Assembly (NCBI GenBank): GCA_026390815.1
Contig: JAPLFH010000034.1
Span: 37,572 to 101,571, forward strand
Direction: 5' to 3'
Source: Ignavibacteriales bacterium
GTDB taxonomy: Bacteria > Bacteroidota > Ignavibacteria > Ignavibacteriales > SURF-24
Length of the DNA: 64,000 nt
Shown piece after piece: positions 55,416 to 63,935 of the stretch. Under the pieces are notes generated by a model, which was not told the origin of the DNA, did no database searches, and was given only the letters and a program-made list of their open reading frames with translations. Within the stretch, counting starts at the first letter, position 1, and each line of letters begins with the position of its first letter. The position numbers were made by a program, and so were the translations under genes.

Positions 55416-56093
55416 TTAAAAATGTTCTTCATCAAAAAACAAGTTAACATGATTAAGTCCGGTAATGGTTTTTAATTCTTTAATAAACCCGGCATTCTCA
55501 TCCTTTTGTTTTAAGTGAACATAAAACGAGAGTTCAAGCCCGTCTCCATTTCCAAGAGATTTTATATTTATCAACTTATGACTCTTACAATATTTTTTAA
55601 GTACGGCAAGATACGGTGCATCATTACTTTCGTCGGCACCGGCATAATAAAACTGCAAAAGATATTCTTCTCTTGAAGAGGATATGATACTTGTTTTGGT
55701 AAGAACTATCAGCACAATTCCAATAAAGATTGTACCACCAATTGCTACTGCAAATAATCCAACTCCGGCAGCCAATCCAATTGCGAGGGAAAAGAAAATA
55801 AACATTATGTCCAACGGCTCTTTAACCGCCGTTCTAAATCTGATTATTGACATCGCTCCAACCAAGCCGAACGCTCTTGCCAGATTATTGCCAATTACCA
55901 TAATTACAACCGAAGTAATCATTGTTAATAGGATAAGAGAATTTAGAAATGAATTTGTATATCCTGATCCCCGGTAAGTTATTTTGTAAAAAAAGCCAAT
56001 CATCAAACCACAGATTAAAGCAACTGTTAAGTTTACTAAAACATCAGAAAATGAAAGAGAAAAATTGAAAATGTTTTGAAAGTCTCGCGGCAT
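55416..56093 (-). CDS. DUF4956 membrane protein
   Basis: 225 aa from ATG 56093, after the stop of the VTC gene. Four hydrophobic helices (LICGLMIGFFYKITYRGSGY, SLILLTMITSVVIMVIG, FIFFSLAIGLAAGVGLFAV, TIFIGIVLIVLT) and the conserved GLVGAMSIIRFRTAVKEPLD are diagnostic of DUF4956. Such proteins are repeatedly encoded beside VTC-domain proteins and are thought to be their membrane partners. The ~60-residue C-terminus is cytoplasmic and charged. Confidence 0.88.
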   Translation of the reverse strand: MPRDFQNIFNFSLSFSDVLVNLTVALICGLMIGFFYKITYRGSGYTNSFLNSLILLTMITSVVIMVIGNNLARAFGLVGAMSIIRFRTAVKEPLDIMFIFFSLAIGLAAGVGLFAVAIGGTIFIGIVLIVLTKTSIISSSREEYLLQFYYAGADESNDAPYLAVLKKYCKSHKLINIKSLGNGDGLELSFYVHLKQKDENAGFIKELKTITGLNHVNLFFDEEHF

Positions 56094-56095
56094 TT

Positions 56096-56893
56096 TTAAA
56101 CAGCTTCCTTGCGATAAACCTGTTGGTTCCAAACAGGGTTGGTAAATACAAATTTTCTTGAATTTACAGCCGAACCAAATTGCTTATCCGCATCAATACA
56201 AATTTGATATTTAGATACTGCCAGACGCAGCAATCCAAGCCGGTTGATTATATCCTGTATATGCTCGGAGTAACCCTTATAAAATTTTATTTCGAAAACA
56301 AAATGCTTTGGCATTGCTGGTTTCAATATACTTTCGTCATATAAGGAAGCAAAAGTTGGGAACGAGTGATACCGCAAATTCTTATCAAATGTAATTCTAA
56401 TGTTCGAATCGAATTTAGAAAAAAATGCTTCACGATTATATACAACAAGAGTAACCGGTCTTAATAAGTTTTTGTGAATATGAAAGAAAAATCTTTTGGC
56501 ATTATCTATTGCATCACTATCTTTTAGAATTATGTACCTATCAATATCTCCGGTATAAAAAAGCTCCTCAAGATTTTCATAAAGCAGCGGTGACCGGTGT
56601 TTGTCTATATAATTTTCCAGCTTCCGCTTAATTTCCAGATAAATAATATTGCTGGAATTCATTTCATTATAACCACGTATGCGAATCTTCTTTCTGTTTT
56701 TTAAGCCTTCAATTTTTTCATGATAATAATCGAGCCTCAAGGTATCGTAGTAAATACTTCTTACAGTATATTCCTTTTGCGGGCGGATGTTTGCATATTT
56801 ATCAAGCTGTACATAAGGTTCTAATTCTGAACGCAGATCATCAAGAATTTCTTTGGGAGCCAAATATTTATATTCTCTTCGCAGCATATTCAT
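56096..56893 (-). CDS. VTC-domain (polyphosphate polymerase-like) protein
   Basis: 265 aa. RREYKYLAP, YTVRSIYYDTLRLDYYHEKI, KIRIRGYNE, IYLEIKRKLENYI and the C-terminal FVFEIKFYKG and SKYQICID match the VTC domain (PF09359). It is the tunnel fold of eukaryotic Vtc4 that polymerises ATP gamma-phosphate into polyphosphate; basic residues in the Lys/Arg-rich strands bind phosphate. It starts with an ATG overlapping the HlyD-like stop (TGATG). Bacterial members are mostly uncharacterised. Confidence 0.88.
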   Translation of the reverse strand: MNMLRREYKYLAPKEILDDLRSELEPYVQLDKYANIRPQKEYTVRSIYYDTLRLDYYHEKIEGLKNRKKIRIRGYNEMNSSNIIYLEIKRKLENYIDKHRSPLLYENLEELFYTGDIDRYIILKDSDAIDNAKRFFFHIHKNLLRPVTLVVYNREAFFSKFDSNIRITFDKNLRYHSFPTFASLYDESILKPAMPKHFVFEIKFYKGYSEHIQDIINRLGLLRLAVSKYQICIDADKQFGSAVNSRKFVFTNPVWNQQVYRKEAV

Positions 56894-57966
56894 CAACCTA
56901 AAATCGATTTGAACATTCTTCTTAAATATTCAATCGGTCTAACCGGGTCACATTCAATTGAACATTGTATCATCAAACCAGGCAGAAGATCTATTAGTTT
57001 GGAATTTAACTGCGCTGTAACTAAAAATAATTGCCCGCCATTTAATTGATGAATTGATTTATCTATTCTTATGAGTGTTGCGTCCTGCTTGATCCCGGAA
57101 TCGGGTGGTTTTAGATAAACTTTTTGATTGATAGCAATGTAATTTCTATCCTCCCATTTAACCGGAATAAGAACAATATATTCAGTAGTATCTGCTACAA
57201 TTAAAAGCGTATCACCATCCATTGCTCTGCTAGCAACACCGGATATTTGAGAAATTAATATATAATCATTGAATCTTTTTTGAAGGATGGATATTTCTTT
57301 CTGCAGCGAAATGATTTGCGACCGTATAAAATCAACCTGCTCCTTCTTTACGCCCGTTTGTACAGATTGAAGATGAGCTTCGGCAATTGAAATATTTATT
57401 TCGTTCAACTCAGAAGTTCCTTTGGAAACCTCATATTCTTCCTCAGAAACCAACTTCTTTTGATAGAGAGCTTCCAGACGCTGAAAAACTTTCTTCTGCT
57501 CTACCGCTTGTTTTTTCATGAATTCAAGACGTTCTTTTTCTTCTTTTATAACCGATTGCTTTTCTCCGGTTTCGTATGTAGCTAACGATGCTTTTGCAAC
57601 TTCAAGCTCACCCTTTAATTGAACGAACTGTCGCTCGATTTCATTTGAATAAATGGAAGCTACTGTATCAGTAAAATTTATTGCAGAACCGTTGGCTATA
57701 TTTGGTCTAAGCGAAAATTGAATTGCATCTCCACGTTCGAACTGCGAAACAGAATAGTTTCTGCTTACTCCTAATTTATTATCTTTTAAAACTGTAATAA
57801 GCCGCCCATCTGCTCCCCTGGAAACAATCCACTCTTTTGAAGAAAGGATTTTACCTGGAGATTTTATTGAGTATGGAATTTTTATTGGAAGCAACAGGAT
57901 TATTGTAATAACAACTAAAATAATGATCCAGGTAAGAGCAGCTTTTGAGTTATTAAAAATGTTCAT
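56893..57966 (-). CDS. HlyD-like membrane fusion protein
   Basis: 357 aa. One N-terminal membrane helix (LTWIIILVVITIILLLPI) is followed by a biotinyl-lipoyl-like strand region, a long coiled coil (~115-235: VQLKGELEVAKASLATYETG to SLQKEISILQKRFNDYI) and a beta-barrel C-terminus (GVASRAMDGDTLLIVADT). The layout is that of periplasmic adaptor proteins of type I export or efflux systems. No ATPase or outer-membrane channel is adjacent. It heads the operon with the VTC and DUF4956 genes. Confidence 0.78.
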   Translation of the reverse strand: MNIFNNSKAALTWIIILVVITIILLLPIKIPYSIKSPGKILSSKEWIVSRGADGRLITVLKDNKLGVSRNYSVSQFERGDAIQFSLRPNIANGSAINFTDTVASIYSNEIERQFVQLKGELEVAKASLATYETGEKQSVIKEEKERLEFMKKQAVEQKKVFQRLEALYQKKLVSEEEYEVSKGTSELNEINISIAEAHLQSVQTGVKKEQVDFIRSQIISLQKEISILQKRFNDYILISQISGVASRAMDGDTLLIVADTTEYIVLIPVKWEDRNYIAINQKVYLKPPDSGIKQDATLIRIDKSIHQLNGGQLFLVTAQLNSKLIDLLPGLMIQCSIECDPVRPIEYLRRMFKSILG

Positions 57967-58479
57967 TTCTTCGCCGTTTAGGACTTATCCGGTTTTAATT
58001 CACATACTAAAGACATCTTAAATTTCAATTTGAATCATTCCGAACAACTGTTTCACCCCCAACCAGATTAAGAAAATTTATTTAATTAAATCAATATTGG
58101 TTGATTAAAATCGCTTCCAAATATAAGAAAATTTATTTCTTATTATCGAATCAACCACCAAAAAATTGAAAAATGATTTTCCGAGAATATCCTTGTTTTT
58201 CACCCAAATTCTATTTTAGGATAATGGATTATTCTTTTTGAATTCTGAAAAAAATGAATGTGAGAAACTGTATTACTTTGCTAAGATTTGTAAGTTATTA
58301 GAAGGGAAGGAGTTTTATTAATATTTCCAACTTCCAAGCTCTCATAGATCAATTGCCAGCGACTGAAATCTAAATAATTCCATTATTACCTTCAAAATTA
58401 TTTGTTAGTCAGCTCTATTTACATTTGAAATCAAATCCAATATTTTAATACCTGATTAAAAAAAACAGAAGCAACCAAA
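57967..58479. other. 513-base AT-rich divergent spacer
   Basis: No gene is seen on either strand. It separates two divergent transcription units, the HlyD/VTC operon and the HD-PycTM gene, so promoters for both should lie here. The only structure noted is a loose AT-rich inverted stretch near 58070-58105 (AACCAG...TTGGTT). No recognisable riboswitch or operator. Confidence 0.5.
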
Positions 58480-59709
58480 ATGAGCAATACTCCACTTACT
58501 AAAAAAGCCGCAGAATTTGTGACTGAGCTATTTAAAAACAAGTTGTCAGAAAAAATTGTTTATCATAATATTGATCACACTTTTGAAGTTGCAGATACTT
58601 GTAAAAAACTGGCGTCAATTTACAAGCTGAATAATTCAGAAATGGAAATTGTACTGCTTGCATGCTGGTTCCACGATACTGGCTACATAGAAAAGCGGGA
58701 AGGACACGAACTAATAAGCGCCGGCATAGCCGAAAAATTTCTTGGGGCGCAAAACTTTCCGAAGGAAAAAATTGAAAAGGTGAAAAGTTGTATTCTTGCT
58801 ACCTCCATACCGCAAAATCCAAAAGACATTTTAGAGGAGATTGTTTGCGATTCGGATCTAAGCCATTTTGGAAAGAAAAATTTCTTTAACCGGTCAAATC
58901 TTCTTAGGCTTGAATTTGAACAAGTAAATGAAACTATATATTCTGATTTTGAATGGATTAAAAAAGGTCTGGATATAATGTTTGCAAATCCATTCCATAC
59001 AAAGGCAGCAAAAGATGAATTTGGGGAACAGCGTACTGAAAATCTTTTAATGCTTCAGAAAAAATTGCGGAAGAAAAGCATTGTGCAGGATACTGAATCA
59101 TCGGCATTTGAAATGCAAAAAGAAAAATTTGAACTAAAAAAAGAAAAACAACAAAAACCAGAACGCGGCATTGAAACAATGTTCAGATTGACTTCTAGCA
59201 ATCACCTCCGTCTTAGCAGTATGGCAGATGAAAAAGCTCATATTATGATAAACGTAAACACAATTTTAATTTCACTGGTAATTACCATCCTTGTACGCAA
59301 ATTAGATTCTAATCCACATTTGATTATCCCAACATTCCTGCTTCTTTCGGTAAGCCTTTTAACCATTGTTTTTGCAACTTTAGCAACAAAACCTAAGGTT
59401 ACTTCCGGAACATTTACCACAGACGATATAAAAGAAAAACGGGTTAACTTACTTTTTTTTGGAAACTTCTTTAAAATGAAACTTGATGATTTTGAGTGGG
59501 GAATGAAATCGATGATGAACGATAGGGATTTTCTTTATGGCAGCATGATTAAAGATTTTTATTATCTTGGTAAAGTGCTGGGACAAAAATACAAACACCT
59601 AAGAATCTGTTACAATATTTTTATGTACGGAATGATTTTAGCCATCCTCGCTTTTGCCATTGCAATTATTTTTGCCCCCTATCAAACCACAATTAATATT
59701 ATTGACTAA
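58480..59709 (+). CDS. HD-domain phosphohydrolase fused to a Pycsar-effector-type membrane domain (PycTM)
   Basis: 409 aa. Residues ~25-200 are an HD domain: YHNIDHTFEVADTC, ACWFHDTGYIEKREGHE and ICDSDLSHFG-like IVCDSDLSHFGKK with the metal-binding His/Asp. A charged linker rich in Lys and Gln (~200-235) follows. From ~240, LTSSNHLRLSSMADEKAHIM and INVNTILISLVITILV start a PycTM-like domain (DUF5706 type) with three hydrophobic segments, near 255-275, 283-303 and 380-400. Other PycTM proteins are membrane effectors of cyclic-UMP/CMP anti-phage systems. No nucleotide cyclase is nearby. Confidence 0.85.
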   Translation: MSNTPLTKKAAEFVTELFKNKLSEKIVYHNIDHTFEVADTCKKLASIYKLNNSEMEIVLLACWFHDTGYIEKREGHELISAGIAEKFLGAQNFPKEKIEKVKSCILATSIPQNPKDILEEIVCDSDLSHFGKKNFFNRSNLLRLEFEQVNETIYSDFEWIKKGLDIMFANPFHTKAAKDEFGEQRTENLLMLQKKLRKKSIVQDTESSAFEMQKEKFELKKEKQQKPERGIETMFRLTSSNHLRLSSMADEKAHIMINVNTILISLVITILVRKLDSNPHLIIPTFLLLSVSLLTIVFATLATKPKVTSGTFTTDDIKEKRVNLLFFGNFFKMKLDDFEWGMKSMMNDRDFLYGSMIKDFYYLGKVLGQKYKHLRICYNIFMYGMILAILAFAIAIIFAPYQTTINIID

Positions 59710-59729
59710 CAAACAAAAAAAAGGATTGA

Positions 59730-60227
59730 ATGAAAACATTATTATTAGTTCGGCACGCAAAATCAAGCTGGAAAGAAAGTGAATTGGATGACAAGGATCG
59801 CCCACTGAATAAACGAGGTGAACACGATGCTCCGATTATTGGCAAACTCTTAATGAAAAGAAAAATTATTCCTGATCTAATAATTACAAGCCCCGCTGTT
59901 AGGGCGTTAACCACGGCAGAAATTATTGCAAACGAGTTAGATTATTCAAAGAAAAAAATCATTATAAATGACGATGTTTATCTGGCAAGCACACGAGAGT
60001 TGATTGATGTTATAAGTGATATTAAACATGAAATAAAAACAGTAATGCTATTTGGACATAATCCCGGCATTACAGATTTTCTAAATCATCTTTGTATAGA
60101 TAAAGTTGATAATATGCCCACTTGCAGTGTTGCCTGTATTGAATTTGAAATTGACTCCTGGAACAATGTAAAAAATTCAAAAGGTAAATTGAAATTCTTT
60201 GAGCATCCAAAGAAATATTTGGCTTAA
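59730..60227 (+). CDS. SixA-like histidine phosphatase
   Basis: 165 aa of the short histidine phosphatase branch. LLLVRHAKSSWKESELDD holds the phosphorylated His9 and Arg8, PLNKRGEHDA and ITSPAVRALTTAEIIA follow, and MLFGHNPGITDFLNHL gives the second His. SixA proteins dephosphorylate phosphohistidine on signalling proteins; others act on small phosphate esters. It starts 20 bases after the HD-PycTM gene and may share its transcript. Confidence 0.9.
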   Translation: MKTLLLVRHAKSSWKESELDDKDRPLNKRGEHDAPIIGKLLMKRKIIPDLIITSPAVRALTTAEIIANELDYSKKKIIINDDVYLASTRELIDVISDIKHEIKTVMLFGHNPGITDFLNHLCIDKVDNMPTCSVACIEFEIDSWNNVKNSKGKLKFFEHPKKYLA

Positions 60228-60263
60228 AATTGATTTGTAAAATTATAATGAGTCTGATTCTTT

Positions 60264-62903
60264 TTAAAACGTAAATCCATAAACCGCATACACGCCCCAA
60301 TCCTCTGGCGCTTTTGCATAAGATAAACTAAAAGTATAATCGCTGTTAATGAAAGAAGCCCAAACTCCACCACCAAATGCTGTGTGCCATTTCCTGGAAG
60401 CATCACCAGATTGAAAAACTCTTCCCGATTCAGTAAAACTTGTTATTCCAAAAACTCCTGGAACAACAAAATTAAATTTGGTAAGAAGGATCCTCAATTC
60501 AGCGTTGGCTTCAACTTCGGCATCACCGGCAAATCTCTGGCGGTCAAATCCACGCACCGATTCCGAACCGCCAAGAAATGCTGCTTCATAAAACGGAAAA
60601 TTTCCCCAAACTTTTTCACCTTTAAATCTGAAAGCAAAAACAGATTTGAAAATTGTATTTACCGGAATATAAAAACGGGAATCCAAAATTCCCCGCGCAT
60701 ATTTACTTTGATTCTTAAACAGATCGGGTGTAAAAGAACTTTTTAGATTTATCCAAAATCCTTTTGTGGGGACAATTGAATTATCACACTTATTTAAAAG
60801 CAGTTCAGCTTTTAATCCCAAAGATGTTATTGCCTTTATGCCATAAGGTTTAAGCGCCATTATAAACTTATCTCCGCTGGAAACTACTTGCGAGTATTTT
60901 AGTTGATAAGCAACCGTTAGCGAAAAATTTTGGGCTAACTCAAACTCCAGCGATGGTTGACAAATTAATTCCAAATATTCAAGCTTATAATAACCTTTCT
61001 TTGCAAGCAGAACGTTACGAGGTGACTCATTTCCAAATCCATAAAAATTTGTAATTGTAAGTTCCGATTTCCGAAGATGAATACTAAGCTTTGAGCTTTT
61101 TACTAAATTATAAAAGTCGGCTTTGTAATCGGCAAAGTAACTCTTAATCTTAGGAGCAAAGCCTAGCAGAAATTGCATTCTGAAAATATAAGGTGATGTT
61201 CTAAAGCCAAACTTATAAAGAATCGGACCTGCTCCAAAAGTAATTCCAACATTGTTGTTGTAATTTGCATATGGACCTAATTTCCAATCGTATCCCCAAT
61301 CCCTAACCGGCGGTTCATATTTTTCTGTTTCATTTTTAGGTTCAGGAAATTTGTCGCGGATAACTTTAGTATTTGCACCTTCTACAATTTCGGTTTTCAT
61401 TCCATCATCATAAAAAACTGTTAATTTTTCAGGAACGCAGATGAATGGTAGAATGCTAAACAAATAACCATCCACTTCTGAGCTATCAATCAATTTATCT
61501 TTTCCTTCCCCACCAATGATGCGTACAAGAATGCTATTTTCAACTTTACCTTTTACAACTGCAATATCATCTCCGCCAAGTAAATAGATCCGCAGTTCTT
61601 CCGTTTCATTGCAGTTATAAATTCTATGGAAGAATGGTTCTTCTTCCCTGTCGTCCGATTTTTTATTCCTATTGAAAAATAAAACTTCAACTTGATTATC
61701 ATTCTCACGATTTACTTCTAAGAATTCTGATTTGTTGCTTCCACGTATATCAACATATGATGAATTAAGATCGTAGTATTCATCTGAGGCATTCTTCAGT
61801 TTATCTCGTCTGATTTTTAATGTTTCTATTAATTCTTTACCTGCGATTGAAAAATATTCTACTGGTAAACAACTAACCGACTTTTCCAAAACATCATCCA
61901 TCAGCTTTGAAATTACAAAATTGGTTACAGAATCCCATTGAGCTTTTGTAATTGAACTAAGTAGTCTTCTGTCAAGAAATCTTCCGGACCAGGTCAAATC
62001 TTCAATTTCCGGATAATTATTACTAAATCCTTCCAACTGAGGAACGGCAAGTTCGGCAATCCATGGAAGGAATCCATCAAATTTGGAAAATGCCTGATCT
62101 CTATCCTTTGGAATCGGATACCATAATTTTTTATTCCCCAGTTTATATCTTGCCCAATTCCATTGACCGGTGTGTCTATCCCAATCACTCAGAAACATAT
62201 CCATTAATCTTGCTTTAAGATAATCCGTTGCTGCAACCTGGTTATCATTATCTTTTTCCAATTCCTCAAAAAAATTAAAAGTATTTTTAATTTTTTCTGC
62301 CCCACCGAATGCTACAGAATCATCAGCTTCTGGTTTTTCCTCAATCATTCCAAGAACATTAGCAAATTCGTTTTTAAATTCTCCCAGCTTTTCATCTTCT
62401 GGCATAACCACTACTTTTGGCTGAGCATTTAAAACCCCAACTGCACTTATTATTGGCGCCGCTATAACTGCCGATAAAGGGTTTGCCGAACTTATCTGAT
62501 CCTGCACCACATTGGCAACTAACGATTCCTGTAGCTCTTTTGGCAGCACAGCTTTGGGATCTTTGTTGATTGAGCGGAATTTATAATATCTTCCATCATT
62601 ACCCTTAAGATGAAGCGTTTTGGTTTGAAAGCCACCGCCTTTTTTGAGCGGAACTAATCCACCAGCAAATGAATTTAAATCGAGAACCTCAACTTTAATA
62701 GGAGTTGTCCACATCTTCCGCCAATGTTCTCCAAAGAATATTTTGTGCAACCAACCCGCATTATATTCCGGACCGGGGGTAACATTAACAATTTTAGGAT
62801 TTGTATTAATTGTATCTTTGGATTGAGAGAATGATTCCAGATTTAGAAATATTGAAACGAAAAGTAAAATGAAAAGAAATTTTAATAGAATGCTCTCCAT
62901 CAT
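60264..62903 (-). CDS. Omp85/BamA-type outer-membrane barrel with an N-terminal kinase-like periplasmic part
   Basis: 879 aa with a signal peptide (LLKFLFILLFVSIFLNLESF). Residues ~80-330 contain TKTLHLKGNDGRYYKFRSIN, then LMDMFLSDWDRHTGQWNWAR and WYPIPKDRDQAFSKFDG. A Lys followed by DRH and DRD is reminiscent of HipA/FAM20-like kinase folds. The last ~350 residues form a bacterial surface antigen barrel with LGGSESVRGFDRQRF, ending in aromatic F (YGFTF). Related Bacteroidetes proteins carry a metallophosphoesterase ahead of this region, which is missing here. It overlaps the propeller gene by 4 bases. Confidence 0.75.
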   Translation of the reverse strand: MMESILLKFLFILLFVSIFLNLESFSQSKDTINTNPKIVNVTPGPEYNAGWLHKIFFGEHWRKMWTTPIKVEVLDLNSFAGGLVPLKKGGGFQTKTLHLKGNDGRYYKFRSINKDPKAVLPKELQESLVANVVQDQISSANPLSAVIAAPIISAVGVLNAQPKVVVMPEDEKLGEFKNEFANVLGMIEEKPEADDSVAFGGAEKIKNTFNFFEELEKDNDNQVAATDYLKARLMDMFLSDWDRHTGQWNWARYKLGNKKLWYPIPKDRDQAFSKFDGFLPWIAELAVPQLEGFSNNYPEIEDLTWSGRFLDRRLLSSITKAQWDSVTNFVISKLMDDVLEKSVSCLPVEYFSIAGKELIETLKIRRDKLKNASDEYYDLNSSYVDIRGSNKSEFLEVNRENDNQVEVLFFNRNKKSDDREEEPFFHRIYNCNETEELRIYLLGGDDIAVVKGKVENSILVRIIGGEGKDKLIDSSEVDGYLFSILPFICVPEKLTVFYDDGMKTEIVEGANTKVIRDKFPEPKNETEKYEPPVRDWGYDWKLGPYANYNNNVGITFGAGPILYKFGFRTSPYIFRMQFLLGFAPKIKSYFADYKADFYNLVKSSKLSIHLRKSELTITNFYGFGNESPRNVLLAKKGYYKLEYLELICQPSLEFELAQNFSLTVAYQLKYSQVVSSGDKFIMALKPYGIKAITSLGLKAELLLNKCDNSIVPTKGFWINLKSSFTPDLFKNQSKYARGILDSRFYIPVNTIFKSVFAFRFKGEKVWGNFPFYEAAFLGGSESVRGFDRQRFAGDAEVEANAELRILLTKFNFVVPGVFGITSFTESGRVFQSGDASRKWHTAFGGGVWASFINSDYTFSLSYAKAPEDWGVYAVYGFTF

Positions 62904-63742
62904 TTTTCCATACTATACTTTGTAATCTGTCCAAATTGTTTACCTTCGTCACTAATGAATAATGAATTATCCGGAGCGAAGGCAATTCCTTCCGGCTGAT
63001 TGTGCTTATGTTTAATAAGCTTAGCCAGGTTTATAATTTTACCATCGCGTGATACTTCAATTAGTGATTGATCCCGTGCCGATATAATAAAGAAAGTTCC
63101 ACTTATTGGATGACGCCGAATACCAGATGGACGAAAATTATTGATCTCAAGTTTTTGCGTGATGTAATCGACCGGAAGAACAAACCGTGGTTTTTTATTA
63201 AGCTTATTTGAAGTAAGAGAAAATGAATACACAGTTCTGTAATTACCATAACCAGGTCCCGGAAAATCCTTGCATGCAAGCAATAATGAATTTGTTTCAG
63301 GATCGTAACATAACCCTTCAATGTTATAGCTTTCAGTTAAACCGGTATCATACTTTTTGAAATCCACATAACTGTTGTTTTTCCCTTCCGTAAATTCAAC
63401 TAAATAACCATTGCTTGTTACAAGAAAAAACTTTTTGTCAACTATTTCAATTTCTTCAAAGTCGGCTCGTAAAGGTTTTCTACCTACAGAAAATGATTTT
63501 ACTATGCTCCCTGAATTAAAATCAATTTGATATACAATTCCTTTATTATCGTTATGAGCAAATAATCTTCCATCCTTAGTGAAAGCCATTCCGGAAATTT
63601 CTTTTAACTCCTTTGGCAAACTGATAACTTGAACTTTTTTATTCTGGACATTATACCAGGATAATGCTGATTGATCATCCTTTATTGGAAGGCAGGCAAG
63701 TAAAAATAGAAGGGCAGCAACAAGTATTATTTTAATTTTCAT
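62900..63742 (-). CDS. Lipoprotein beta-propeller of the SdiA-regulated family
   Basis: 280 aa. The signal ends in LFLLACLP with a lipobox Cys16. The mature part shows LPKELKEISGMAFTKDGRLF, DFEEIEIVDKKFFLVTSNGY, ESYNIEGLCYDPETNSLLLA and PEGIAFAPDNSLFISDEG, the pattern of SdiA-regulated (PF06977) propellers. These bind or degrade unknown ligands outside the cell. It is translationally linked to the Omp85-type gene, so the two may act together at the envelope. Confidence 0.8.
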   Translation of the reverse strand: MKIKIILVAALLFLLACLPIKDDQSALSWYNVQNKKVQVISLPKELKEISGMAFTKDGRLFAHNDNKGIVYQIDFNSGSIVKSFSVGRKPLRADFEEIEIVDKKFFLVTSNGYLVEFTEGKNNSYVDFKKYDTGLTESYNIEGLCYDPETNSLLLACKDFPGPGYGNYRTVYSFSLTSNKLNKKPRFVLPVDYITQKLEINNFRPSGIRRHPISGTFFIISARDQSLIEVSRDGKIINLAKLIKHKHNQPEGIAFAPDNSLFISDEGKQFGQITKYSMEK

Positions 63743-63812
63743 AATTTTTTTGTTAAAAGTATAGGATTAAAAATAGAAAATCAACGGCTGGAAGTAGTTA
63801 ATTACATAACCC

Positions 63813-63866
63813 GGCAAGCCGTAATGGATGATGGAAGATGTTTGACCTGCCTGCCGGCAAGAGTCT
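63813..63866. repeat. GC-rich palindromic segment near the right edge
   Basis: CCCGGCAAGCCG and GACCTGCCTGCCGGCAAGAG contain overlapping inverted GCCGGC/CTTGCCGG units, close in style to the palindromes at 4.8 and 39.0 kb. It lies between the propeller gene and the transposase start and may mark an insertion sequence end. Confidence 0.35.
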
Positions 63867-63935
63867 GTTGCAGAACAGAAGAAGTGGCAGAATAATTGCG
63901 ATAAGAAAGGAGAAATAAAACAGAGTGAAAAAAGA

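Noticed and set aside
58480..59709. A complete Pycsar anti-phage system
   Set aside because: Only a PycTM-type effector domain is seen; no uridylate or cytidylate cyclase gene is adjacent.
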